A stretch of 64,000 nt of DNA from AP-15 sp963738185 (GTDB lineage: Bacteria; Pseudomonadota; Alphaproteobacteria; ATCC43930; CGMCC-115725), in assembly GCA_963738185.1 (NCBI GenBank), contig CAVTVA010000003.1, positions 2,418,001-2,482,000 of the forward strand, written 5' to 3'. This document shows, in pieces, positions 56,302 to 64,000 of this stretch. The position numbers were made by a program, and so were the translations under genes. The stretch's first letter is position 1, and each line of letters starts with the position of its first letter. The notes beneath the pieces were generated by a model, which was not told the DNA's origin, did not search any database, and saw only the letters and a program-made list of their open reading frames with translations.

Positions 56302-56820
56302 TTAGTGCCGAGCGGCTGACGGCTCGGCCCGCTCGGTCGCCAACTCGCGATAATGCGCCCGCTGCTTGACGCGCCATGCCGCTCGCTCGGCGCTGTCGAG
56401 CGTCCCGTCGTGATCGGTGTCGATCAGGTCGAAGCGGGTGCGGAACAATGCGTCACGCTCGGTCGCCGGCATGGTTGCCTGGCGGTCATAATAGGCTTTG
56501 CGCCGTTCGAGGCTCGCCTTTTGCGTCGCGGAGAGATCGCTGGCTGTCAATTCCCGAGCAAGACGGTCGCGGCTCTGATCGATATAGCGTAAGCGGAAAT
56601 CCCGGTATTCCTCGAAGGTGATCAATTCGGGCGGGGCCGAGGCCTCAGCGACCGGCGCCTTTCCGGGCTGAGCGGCAGCGGCGGCTGCCGGGGCGGTTGC
56701 CGGGGCGGCGGCGGGCGCTGCGGGTGGCGGTGTCGCGGGCCGTTGCGCGATCGCAGGCAAGTGCCATAGCCCGGCCGCCAGAACGGCTGCGGCAGCGGCG
56801 GCAAGCGTCCATCGTTTCAT
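56302..56820 (-). CDS. Exported EF-hand domain protein
   Basis: 172 residues: signal peptide (residues 1-25), an Ala/Pro-rich linker, a helical region and one canonical EF-hand calcium loop DTDHDGTLDSAE (ligands at 1, 3, 5, 9 and 12) near residue 133. Similar periplasmic or secreted calcium-binding proteins are common in alphaproteobacteria. No enzymatic domain is visible. Confidence 0.8.
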   Translation of the reverse strand: MKRWTLAAAAAAVLAAGLWHLPAIAQRPATPPPAAPAAAPATAPAAAAAAQPGKAPVAEASAPPELITFEEYRDFRLRYIDQSRDRLARELTASDLSATQKASLERRKAYYDRQATMPATERDALFRTRFDLIDTDHDGTLDSAERAAWRVKQRAHYRELATERAEPSAARH

Positions 56821-57212
56821 CGAAATCTCCTAACGACGCGTCGTCCCATTACTAGAACAAAACGTGATCCATTTGGCAAGGTTTATTTTCGCGGAAACCG
56901 AAAAATCCTGTACGCGTTGCAACCATAGGGGTGCAGGCACGGGAGGCCGTCTAAGACAGCCTGGCCGTGATCGCAATGAGAGATGCGGCTCTTGCCGGCG
57001 TTTAGTGAAAAAGCGACCAGACCGCGGTGTTGTCGAGGGTTGCTTTTTCGGGGTCGGCGGCGGCATGAGGGCCGCACCGATTATTGCGGCACCGCGCTTG
57101 GTGGCGGCTCGCGGTTGCTAACGGGGAGCGTTCGAGCGTCTCGAACTCGGCGCACTCGTCGCTCAGCCTCGCGCGGCCGGGTCGCAAACCGCCCTCTCGC
57201 AACAGCTGGAGA
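56821..57212. other. Non-coding intergenic stretch of 392 bases
   Basis: Divergent region between the EF-hand gene (minus) and an SDR gene (plus). AT-rich around 56840-56930, so promoters are likely there. No tRNA, repeat or further gene was recognised. Confidence 0.4.
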
Positions 57213-58034
57213 ATGCCCGTGACCGATCGCTCAGCAAAACTTCTCGCCGGCCAGAAGGCCCTGGTGACCGGCGCCAATTCCGGCATCGGCGAAGCGGCGG
57301 CGATCGCCCTCGGCCGCGCCGGCGCCGATGTCGTGGTCAATTACGTGACCGGCGCCGACCGGGCCGAGAAGGTGGTCGAGGAGATCGGCCGGTCGGGCGC
57401 GCGGGCCGTCGCGCACCAGGCGGACGTCTCGCGCGAAGAGGAGGTGGCGCAGATGTTCCGCCGCGCGGTGGCCGAATTCGGCACCGTCGACATCCTGGTC
57501 AACAATGCCGGCCTGCAGCGCGACGCGCCGTTTCACACGATGAGCCTGGCGCAATGGGAAGGGGTGATCGGGGTCAACCTGACCGGCCAGTTTCTGTGCG
57601 CCCGAGAGGCGGTGCGCGAATTCCTGCGCCGCGGCGTCGTGCCGTCGGTGTCAAAGGCCGCCGGCAAGATCATCTGCATCAGTTCGGTGCATCAGATGAT
57701 CCCGTGGGCCGGCCACGCCAATTATGCCGCCTCCAAGGGCGGCGTGAAGATGATGATGGAGACCTTGGCGCAGGAGGTGGCGCCGCAGCGTATCCGGGTC
57801 AACGGCATTGCTCCGGGTGCGGTGCGCACGCCGATCAACACCGCGGCGTGGAGCACCCCCGAAGCCTACCGACAGCTGATGACCCTGATCCCGTATCGGC
57901 GGATCGGCGAGCCCGAGGATGTCGCGCGAGCGGTGGTGTGGCTCGCTTCCGACGAATCAGACTATGTCGTCGGCGCGACCCTGTTCGTCGATGGCGGCAT
58001 GACCTTGTTCCCCGATTTCGCCGAAGGCGGGTGA
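57213..58034 (+). CDS. SDR family oxidoreductase, glucose 1-dehydrogenase-like
   Basis: 273 residues. ALVTGANSGIGEAAAIALGRAGADVVVNYV, DILVNNAG, the catalytic Ser in ICISSVHQMIPW, YAASKGG and GAVRTPINT are the classical SDR set; the pattern resembles glucose 1-dehydrogenases. The spacing of GGAGA to the ATG at 57213 is very short; the GTG at 57219 has better spacing and may be the real start. It precedes the NADH dehydrogenase gene by 12 bp on the same strand. Confidence 0.87.
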   Translation: MPVTDRSAKLLAGQKALVTGANSGIGEAAAIALGRAGADVVVNYVTGADRAEKVVEEIGRSGARAVAHQADVSREEEVAQMFRRAVAEFGTVDILVNNAGLQRDAPFHTMSLAQWEGVIGVNLTGQFLCAREAVREFLRRGVVPSVSKAAGKIICISSVHQMIPWAGHANYAASKGGVKMMMETLAQEVAPQRIRVNGIAPGAVRTPINTAAWSTPEAYRQLMTLIPYRRIGEPEDVARAVVWLASDESDYVVGATLFVDGGMTLFPDFAEGG

Positions 58035-58046
58035 GGCCGATCGCGC

Positions 58047-59366
58047 ATGGCGCCCTCCTCCGCAACCGGCCGGCGCGCGCGAGTGGTCATCGTCGGCGCC
58101 GGCTTTGGCGGGCTCGCCGCGGCGCACGGGCTGGCGCGGGCGCCGGTCGATGTGACCGTGATCGACCGCCACAATTATCACCTGTTCCAGCCACTGCTGT
58201 ATCAGGTCGCGACCGCGGCGCTGTCCGAAACCGATATCGCGATGCCGATCCGCGCGATCCTGCGCGACCAGCGCAATACCCGGGTGCTGCTCGATGAGGC
58301 AACCGGCATCGACCTCGCGGCGCGGTGCGTCCGCACCCGGCTTGGCGAGGCGCATGGCTTCGACTATCTGATCGTCGCAACCGGGTCGCGCTACAACTAT
58401 TTCGGGCATGCCGATTGGCCGCTTCTGGCGCCCGCGCTCAAATCGCTCGACGACGCGACCCTGGTGCGCCGCCGCATCCTGCTCGCCTTCGAGGAGGCCG
58501 AAACTGCCAGCGACGAGGCGGCGCGCCGGCGCCTGCTGACGTTTGTGCTGGTCGGCGCCGGGCCGACCGGGGTCGAGCTGGCCGGGGCCTTGGCCGAGCT
58601 CGCGCGCGCCACGCTGTCGCGCGATTTCCGGCATATCGATCCTGGCACCGCCCGGATCATCCTGGTCGAGGCCGGGCCGCGCGTCCTCTCTGAGTTCCCC
58701 AGCCAGCTCGCCGAATTTGCCCGACGCTCGCTCGAGCACATGGGCGTCGAGGTGTTGACCGGGACCCCGATCGAGGCGATCGGCGCAAACGGGGTCACTG
58801 CCAACGGCCAGTACATTGAGGCGGCGAATGTGCTGTGGTGCGCCGGGGTGGTGGCGACGCCGGTGGCCCAGTGGCTCGGAATCGCCGCCGCAAGAGGCGG
58901 GCGGGTAGCGGTCGCGGCCGATTTGTCGGTTCCGGGGCACCCCGAGATTTTCGTCATCGGCGATGCCGCCCTCGCCGCGGGGCCGCAGGGCCGCCCATTG
59001 CCAGGGCTGGCCGCGGTCGCCGAGCAACAGGGGCGGTACGTTGCACGAGTGATCGCCGGCCGGATCGCCGGCGTCGAGACGCCCCCGTTCCGCTACCGCA
59101 ACAAAGGCGAACTGGCGACGATCGGGCGCTCTTCGGCAATCGCGAATTTCGGCCGGGTCAGGCTGACCGGCTGGATTGCCTGGGTGCTGTGGGGCGTCGT
59201 CCACATCTTTTTCCTGATCGGCTTTCGCAACCGGCTGTCGGTGTTCCTGAACTGGGTCTGGGCGTGGCTGACCTATGGCCGCGGCGCCCGGCTGATCACC
59301 GGCGACACGATCGCGCCGAGCCGTGCCGCTGCCGATCAGCCAGCCCTGAACTCCCGGAACTCGTGA
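58047..59366 (+). CDS. ndh: Type II NADH:quinone oxidoreductase (NDH-2)
   Basis: 439 residues. Two dinucleotide folds (VIVGAGFGGLAAAHGLARA and VLVGAGPTGVELAGALAEL), the quinone-side LAAVAEQQGRYVA and the FAD motif VIGDAAL are typical of NDH-2. The C-terminal hydrophobic helix (WIAWVLWGVVHIFFLIGF) anchors it to the membrane. It oxidises NADH without proton pumping. The last ~30 bases overlap the end of the convergent LLM gene. Confidence 0.88.
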   Translation: MAPSSATGRRARVVIVGAGFGGLAAAHGLARAPVDVTVIDRHNYHLFQPLLYQVATAALSETDIAMPIRAILRDQRNTRVLLDEATGIDLAARCVRTRLGEAHGFDYLIVATGSRYNYFGHADWPLLAPALKSLDDATLVRRRILLAFEEAETASDEAARRRLLTFVLVGAGPTGVELAGALAELARATLSRDFRHIDPGTARIILVEAGPRVLSEFPSQLAEFARRSLEHMGVEVLTGTPIEAIGANGVTANGQYIEAANVLWCAGVVATPVAQWLGIAAARGGRVAVAADLSVPGHPEIFVIGDAALAAGPQGRPLPGLAAVAEQQGRYVARVIAGRIAGVETPPFRYRNKGELATIGRSSAIANFGRVRLTGWIAWVLWGVVHIFFLIGFRNRLSVFLNWVWAWLTYGRGARLITGDTIAPSRAAADQPALNSRNS

Positions 59367-60373
59367 GGCAGGCGGCGAATGTCCTGCACGAGGTCCGGCG
59401 GCACCTCGCCGGTCCCGTCGCCGCGCAGGGTCAGCGCATCGACGAGGCCGCCAAAGCGCTCGCCGATCGCCGCGACGATCTGGTCGTGGCGCCCGACCGC
59501 GGCGAACAGGTGGACGACATCGTCGGGGACTTCCCGCGCCAACTCGGCCCACCTCCCTTGCCGCGTCAGCGCGTTGAGCTTGTGGCCAAGGTCCTCGAGC
59601 CCATGCACCGCCAGCACCGGGTAATAGGCCGGGGTCGAGCCGTAAAACGCGACCCGCTGGCGCACCCATTCGAAGCGGCGGGCGACGCTCGCGTCATCCG
59701 GGCCGGTGGCGAGAAACCCGCCGCCGGAGATTTCGTAGTTCTCGCGGTGGCGCTTGGCCGTGGCCAGCCCGGCCGTGATGCGCGGCAGGATCGCGTCGGT
59801 CAGATATTTGCGGGTGCAGAAGCCGTGCAATTTGACCCCGTCGCATTCCTCGGCGGCGACCCTGAGCATCGCCGGGCCGACCGCGGCGATCATCACCGCC
59901 GGCGGCGGTGCGTCGATCGGCTCGGGGGCAAAGTTCGGCGTCATCAACGTGAAACGGTAGTGCTCGCCCTCGAAACCCGGCTGGTCGCCGGTCTTCCAGC
60001 AATGCCAGATTGCCCGCAGCACCTGCACATATTCGCGCATGCGCGGGGCCGGCGGCGTCCACGGCACCGAAAAGCGGCGCTCGTTATGCGCCCGGACCTG
60101 CGAGCCCAAGCCGACGACAAAGCGGCCGCCGGTCGCGCCGGCAAGATCCCAGCCGACATTGGCCACGGCCATCGGCGTGCGGGCAAAGGCGATCGCCACC
60201 CCGGTATGCAATTCGATCCGGCGGGTCGCGGCGCCGGCGATCGCCAGCGCCAGGAACGGGTCGTGCTTGTTCTCCATCGCGACGACGCCGTCATAGCCTT
60301 CGGCCTCGACCGCGCGCGCCGCCGATGCGACCTCACGCAGATTTTCCTGCGGCACTGTCGTGAACACGCGCAT
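59336..60373 (-). CDS. LLM class F420-dependent-type oxidoreductase
   Basis: 345 residues of the luciferase-like barrel: EAEGYDGVVAMENKHDPFLALAIAGAATRRIELHTGVAIAFARTPMAVANVGWDLA, GGRFVVGLGSQVRAHNERRFSVPW and AAVGPAMLRVAAEECDGVKLHGF. The pattern fits the TIGR03617-like group. The cofactor could be FMN or F420. It lies 9 bp after the YggS gene on the same strand. The 3' end overlaps ndh. Confidence 0.85.
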   Translation of the reverse strand: MRVFTTVPQENLREVASAARAVEAEGYDGVVAMENKHDPFLALAIAGAATRRIELHTGVAIAFARTPMAVANVGWDLAGATGGRFVVGLGSQVRAHNERRFSVPWTPPAPRMREYVQVLRAIWHCWKTGDQPGFEGEHYRFTLMTPNFAPEPIDAPPPAVMIAAVGPAMLRVAAEECDGVKLHGFCTRKYLTDAILPRITAGLATAKRHRENYEISGGGFLATGPDDASVARRFEWVRQRVAFYGSTPAYYPVLAVHGLEDLGHKLNALTRQGRWAELAREVPDDVVHLFAAVGRHDQIVAAIGERFGGLVDALTLRGDGTGEVPPDLVQDIRRLPHEFREFRAG

Positions 60374-60382
60374 CGGCGGCTC

Positions 60383-61063
60383 CTATGTTCCCGCTGTGCC
60401 GCGGGCGCCGAAGATCGCGGTGCCGACCCGCACGTGGGTGGCGCCAAAGCGGATCGCGGTCTCGAAATCGGCGCTCATCCCCATGCTGAGAAGGTCGAGC
60501 CCGGTGCGCCGGGCGATCTCGCGCAGCAGGGCGAAATGGGGCGCCGGGTTGTCATCGAGCGGGGGCACGCACATCAGCCCGTTGATCGGCAGCCCGAGCC
60601 GGTCGCGGCACTCGACGACGAAATCGTCGGCGGCTTGCGGCAGGACCCCCGATTTCTGCGCCTCCTCGCCGGTGTTGACCTCGATCAGGCAGGGCGGGCG
60701 GCGCCCGCTGCGGTCCATCTCGCGAGCCAGCGCCTCGGCGAGCCGGGGCCGGTCGACGCTCTCGATCACATCGAACAGGGCCACCGCGTCCCTGACCTTG
60801 TTGGTCTGCAGCGGCCCAATCAGGTGCAGCGCCAAGTCGGGAAATTCCTCCCGCAGCGCCGGATATTTGGCCTCCGCCTCCTGCACCCGATTCTCGCCAA
60901 AGCTGCGGTGCCCGGACTGGAGCGCCTCGCGCACCGCCGCGGCCGGATGGGTTTTGCTGACCGCGACCAGCGCCACACTGTTGCCCGGCCGCCCGGCGGC
61001 GCGCGCCGCGGCCTCGATCCGGCCGCTGACAGCGGCGAGGTTGGCTGCGATAACCCCTTCCAT
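60383..61063 (-). CDS. YggS family pyridoxal phosphate homeostasis protein
   Basis: 226 residues from ATG 61063 (GGAG five bases upstream; an in-frame extension begins at 61093). The fold is that of the alanine racemase N-terminal barrel without the second domain. PLP-binding Lys is in LVAVSKTHPA, with SFGENRVQEAEAKY, LHLIGPLQTNK, IEVNTGEEAQKSG, LSMGMSADFETAIRFGATHVRVGTAIFG. It binds PLP and helps vitamin B6 homeostasis, with no catalytic activity known. Confidence 0.93.
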   Translation of the reverse strand: MEGVIAANLAAVSGRIEAAARAAGRPGNSVALVAVSKTHPAAAVREALQSGHRSFGENRVQEAEAKYPALREEFPDLALHLIGPLQTNKVRDAVALFDVIESVDRPRLAEALAREMDRSGRRPPCLIEVNTGEEAQKSGVLPQAADDFVVECRDRLGLPINGLMCVPPLDDNPAPHFALLREIARRTGLDLLSMGMSADFETAIRFGATHVRVGTAIFGARGTAGT

Positions 61064-61137
61064 ATCAGCTCCATTCCTGGCACAAAATGGCACTGCCCGC
61101 TCCGGCTGCGAGCAGCGTTGTCACGGGGGATCGCCGG

Positions 61138-61722
61138 ATGCCTGCTGCCCATTACCGCCTGTCGGCCGCCTTTGCCGCAAGTCTTTCGTTGATCTTAGCC
61201 GGGATCTTGACCGGGTGCGCCGCGAACCCGCCGAGCGGAAAGGCGGGCGCAGCCGCTGCGGCGCCCGGCGCCCACAGATCGCAGACCGCCGCCGCGGACG
61301 ACCCGATGGACACCGACGCGACGATCTGGACCGTGCTCGGCCTTGCCAAAAAGCCCTCGGAGCGCGAGCCGGGGCCGCAGACCGGCAGCACGGTCAGCCC
61401 CATCGCCTGGCAAGCGGCGCTCGACACGCTGAATTTTGTCAAGTTCAGCTCGGAGGACCCGCTGACCGGCATGCTCGTTACCAACTGGTATTCCCCGCAG
61501 AATAAACCAAACGAGCGCTTCCGGATCACCGTCTTCGTGCTGTCTCGCGAGCTCAGATCCGATACGGTCGCGGTCACCGTCGATCGTCAGCAGCTCTCGC
61601 CGACCGGGCAGTGGGTTTCGACCACGATCGCGCGCGAGGTCGAGGATGATCTCGAAAACACGATCCTGCGGCGGGCGGGGCAGCTGAAGCGAGCCTGGAT
61701 GAAAGAATACGCCTCCGAGTGA
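61138..61722 (+). CDS. DUF3576 domain lipoprotein
   Basis: 194 residues from ATG 61138. A lipoprotein signal (SLSLILAGILTGC) precedes a DUF3576 domain: ATIWTVLGLAKK, PIAWQAALDTLNFVKFSSEDPLTGMLVTNWYSPQNKPNERFRITVFVL, LENTILRRAGQLKRAWM. Probably in the periplasm, associated with the outer membrane; function unknown. Its position directly upstream of leuS is common in Rhodospirillales. Confidence 0.88.
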   Translation: MPAAHYRLSAAFAASLSLILAGILTGCAANPPSGKAGAAAAAPGAHRSQTAAADDPMDTDATIWTVLGLAKKPSEREPGPQTGSTVSPIAWQAALDTLNFVKFSSEDPLTGMLVTNWYSPQNKPNERFRITVFVLSRELRSDTVAVTVDRQQLSPTGQWVSTTIAREVEDDLENTILRRAGQLKRAWMKEYASE

Positions 61723-61918
61723 GCGCCGAGGCAAGTTCCCGATCGGGTGCGGCGAGCGCTCCCGATTTGGCCGCCGCCGATTGCCGCGCCCTGCCGCCGC
61801 GCCGCACGATCCCTATCTAAAGATGCCGCTTTGATCTAAACATCCGGCCCAGCCCTGAAGGCGGATGCCGGCGCCGGCCATCTGGGTCCGGCGGCGCTCG
61901 CGGAGATTTGCTCGGACG

Positions 61919-64000
61919 ATGCCCCGATACAATTTTCGAGAAACCGAAACAAAATGGCAGCAAGTTTGGCGCGAGCGGCGGCTGTTCGAGGTCGCCGCCG
62001 AGCCGGGCCGGCCGAAATATTACGTGCTTGAGATGTTCCCCTATCCGTCGGGCAAGCTGCATGTCGGCCATGTCCGCAACTACACGATGGGCGACCTGGT
62101 TGCCCGCTATCGGCGCGCGCAAGGGTTCAACGTGCTGCACCCGATGGGCTGGGACGCCTTTGGCCTGCCGGCCGAGAACGCGGCGATCGCCGAGAACACC
62201 CACCCCGCGGTGTGGACCGGCCACAACATCGCGACGATGCGCGCCCAGCTCGAGCGCATGGGCTTCGCCTATGACTGGTCGCGCGAGATCGCCACCTGCG
62301 ACCCGGAGTATTACCGGCACGAACAGAAGATGTTTCTCGATTTCCTCGCGGCCGGGCTCGCCTACCGCAAGGAATCCTGGGTCAATTGGGACCCGGTCGA
62401 AAATACCGTCCTCGCCAACGAGCAGGTCATCGACGGCCGCGGCTGGCGGTCCGGCGCGATCGTCGAAAAGCGGCTCCTGTCGCAATGGTTTCTGCGCATC
62501 ACCGCGTTTACCGAGGAATTGCTCGGCGCGATCGGCGGTCTCGACCGCTGGCCCGAGCGGGTGCGGCTGATGCAGGAGAACTGGATCGGCCGCTCGGAGG
62601 GTGCGCGCGTCTTGTTTGATGTGGTCGGACAGGAGGAGCCGATCGAAGTGTTCACGACGCGGCAGGACACCTTGTTCGGCGCCTCGTTTGTCGCGTTGTC
62701 GCCAAACCATCCGCTGGCCCAGCGCCTGGCCGAGAGCGACCTGGGCCTTGCCGCCTTCATCGCCGAATGCAACCGCATGGGCACCAGCGAGGCGACGATC
62801 GAGACGGCCGAGAAACGCGGCTATGTGACCGGGCTCGAAGCGATGCATCCGTTCGACGCCAACCGGCGGGTGCCGGTCTGGGTCGCCAATTTTGTGCTGA
62901 TGGAATACGGCACCGGCGCGATCTTTGGCTGCCCGGCGCATGATCAGCGCGACCTCGAGTTTGCCCGCAAATACGGGCTGCCGGTGATCCCGGTGGTGCT
63001 GCCGCCGGGCGCCGACCCGGCGCGGTTCACGGTCGGCGATGAGGCTTATGTCGAGGACGGCACCGCATTCAATTCCGATTTTCTCGACGGGCTGGCGGTG
63101 GCCGAGGCCAAGCGCGTTGCCGGCGAGCGGCTCGAGGCGCTGGGCCGCGGCGAGCGCACGATCGCCTATCGGCTGCGCGACTGGGGGGTGTCGCGGCAAC
63201 GCTATTGGGGCTGCCCGATCCCGGTCATCCATTGCCCGGATTGCGGCATCGTGCCGGTGCCGCAGAGCGAGCTGCCGGTGACCTTGCCCGAGGATGTCAG
63301 CTTTGCCGTGCCGGGCAACCCGCTTGCTCACCACCCGAGCTGGAAGCAGGTGGCCTGTCCGCGCTGCGGCGGTGCGGCGGAGCGCGAGACCGACACGCTC
63401 GATACGTTCTTCGAGTCGTCGTGGTATTTCCTGCGCTTCTGCTCGGCGCGCGCGCCGAATGCGTTCGACCGGGCGGCGGTCGATTACTGGATGCCGGTCG
63501 ATCAGTATATCGGCGGCGTCGAGCATGCGGTGCTGCACCTGCTCTATTCGCGGTTCTTCACCCGAGCGCTTAAAAAATGCGGCTACCTCGATCTAGACGA
63601 GCCGTTCGCCGGGCTGTTCACCCAGGGGATGGTGTGCCATCAGACCTATCGCAGCGACAGCGGCGAGTGGCTGTTCCCCGAGGAGGTGGAGCCCGCCGCG
63701 GCGGGCGGGTTCGTTGACGGCGAGGACCGACCCGTCATCGTCGGCCGCACCGAAAAGATGTCGAAGTCGAAAAAGAACGTGGTCGGCCTCGACGCCATCG
63801 TCGACACCTATGGCGCTGACACCGCCCGGCTCTATTTGTTGTCGGACAGCCCGCCCGAGCGCGACCTCGAATGGACCGAGACCGGGATCGAAGGGATCTG
63901 GCGCTACGTCAACCGCTTGTGGCGGCTGGCGAGCGAGCCGCCGGTGGCGCTGCCGCCGCCGGGAACGCCGGTCCCGGCCGGGCTCTCGCCGTCGCTCGTG
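61919..64000 (+). CDS. leuS: Leucyl-tRNA synthetase (3' partial)
   Basis: 694 codons are visible, continuing beyond the window. The start MPRYNFRETETKWQQVW follows DUF3576. The HIGH motif appears as HVGHVRNY, the editing domain includes TTRQDTLFGASF and the zinc-type Cys pairs CPDCG and CPRCG, and the KMSKS motif is EKMSKSKKNVV at ~617. FESSWYFLRF and DQYIGGVEHAVLHLLYSRFF are typical. The frame is unbroken to the window end. It charges tRNA-Leu. Confidence 0.96.
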   Translation, partial: MPRYNFRETETKWQQVWRERRLFEVAAEPGRPKYYVLEMFPYPSGKLHVGHVRNYTMGDLVARYRRAQGFNVLHPMGWDAFGLPAENAAIAENTHPAVWTGHNIATMRAQLERMGFAYDWSREIATCDPEYYRHEQKMFLDFLAAGLAYRKESWVNWDPVENTVLANEQVIDGRGWRSGAIVEKRLLSQWFLRITAFTEELLGAIGGLDRWPERVRLMQENWIGRSEGARVLFDVVGQEEPIEVFTTRQDTLFGASFVALSPNHPLAQRLAESDLGLAAFIAECNRMGTSEATIETAEKRGYVTGLEAMHPFDANRRVPVWVANFVLMEYGTGAIFGCPAHDQRDLEFARKYGLPVIPVVLPPGADPARFTVGDEAYVEDGTAFNSDFLDGLAVAEAKRVAGERLEALGRGERTIAYRLRDWGVSRQRYWGCPIPVIHCPDCGIVPVPQSELPVTLPEDVSFAVPGNPLAHHPSWKQVACPRCGGAAERETDTLDTFFESSWYFLRFCSARAPNAFDRAAVDYWMPVDQYIGGVEHAVLHLLYSRFFTRALKKCGYLDLDEPFAGLFTQGMVCHQTYRSDSGEWLFPEEVEPAAAGGFVDGEDRPVIVGRTEKMSKSKKNVVGLDAIVDTYGADTARLYLLSDSPPERDLEWTETGIEGIWRYVNRLWRLASEPPVALPPPGTPVPAGLSPSLV

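Noticed and set aside
57957..59669. 570-codon minus-strand frame across ndh
   Set aside because: Antisense shadow of ndh and the LLM gene.

Overview
The window reads as chromosome of a high-GC, free-living alphaproteobacterium, most likely of the Rhodospirillales or a neighbouring order. The basis is the groESL operon with a CIRCE operator, rpsU, cysD-cysNC, leuS preceded by a DUF3576 lipoprotein gene, and many DUF families common in that class. No phage, transposase, integrase, CRISPR array, rRNA or tRNA was seen. The taxonomic call is inference from gene content.

Layout. 1-1.7 kb: end of a branched-chain amino acid type ABC operon, with a LivM-LivG fusion and LivF. 1.9-5.8 kb: a GMC oxidoreductase converging on groEL/groES, with a shared terminator between them and a textbook promoter plus CIRCE upstream. 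6-9.9 kb: an HtrA-like protein lacking its catalytic triad, a palindrome, then cysD and cysNC (sulfate activation to PAPS). 9.9-11 kb: two small exported proteins rich in Met or Cys. 11.2-15.6 kb: an LLM oxidoreductase, a VOC protein, a frameshifted M20 peptidase and a lipoprotein hydrolase. 16-18.1 kb: rpsU preceded by three small genes, one of them a 28-residue membrane miniprotein, then a poorly coding stretch. 18.3-23 kb: a TetR-controlled catabolic operon (amidohydrolase, ABM monooxygenase, MDR reductase) with a perfect palindromic operator, beside a divergent flavin monooxygenase.

23-30 kb: a frameshifted asparaginase, a ThDP enzyme, a DUF3108 protein, protocatechuate 3,4-dioxygenase (pcaHG) and a CmcJ/NvfI-like oxygenase opposite a LysR regulator. 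31-37.7 kb: a PEP-CTERM protein, a CHRD protein, a GT4 glycosyltransferase with an amylo-alpha-1,6-glucosidase, a legumain-like C13 peptidase and a GYD protein. 37.8-45.8 kb: a MetE-like methyltransferase, two SDRs, an N-acyl-D-amino acid deacylase type amidohydrolase, an exported FKBP and a solitary quinol-type nitric oxide reductase. 45.8-56 kb: accessory catabolic enzymes (MetX-like hydrolase, ICL/PEP mutase, amidohydrolase, LLM, FAD dehydrogenase, dienelactone hydrolase, cupin, HIBADH and CMD proteins). 56.3-64 kb: an EF-hand protein, an SDR, type II NADH dehydrogenase, an LLM enzyme, YggS, a DUF3576 lipoprotein and the start of leuS.

I do not see a clear undescribed defence or mobile system. 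The most notable signals are: (i) eight apparent frameshifts, all single-base insertions with no deletion or nonsense change, which look like insertion-biased sequencing error; (ii) the triad-less HtrA homologue; (iii) the coupled SEL1/28-residue miniprotein pair above rpsU; (iv) the Met-rich protein with an internally duplicated motif and its Cys-containing neighbour; (v) several clean palindromes, at 6987, 20922 and 52721-52802.
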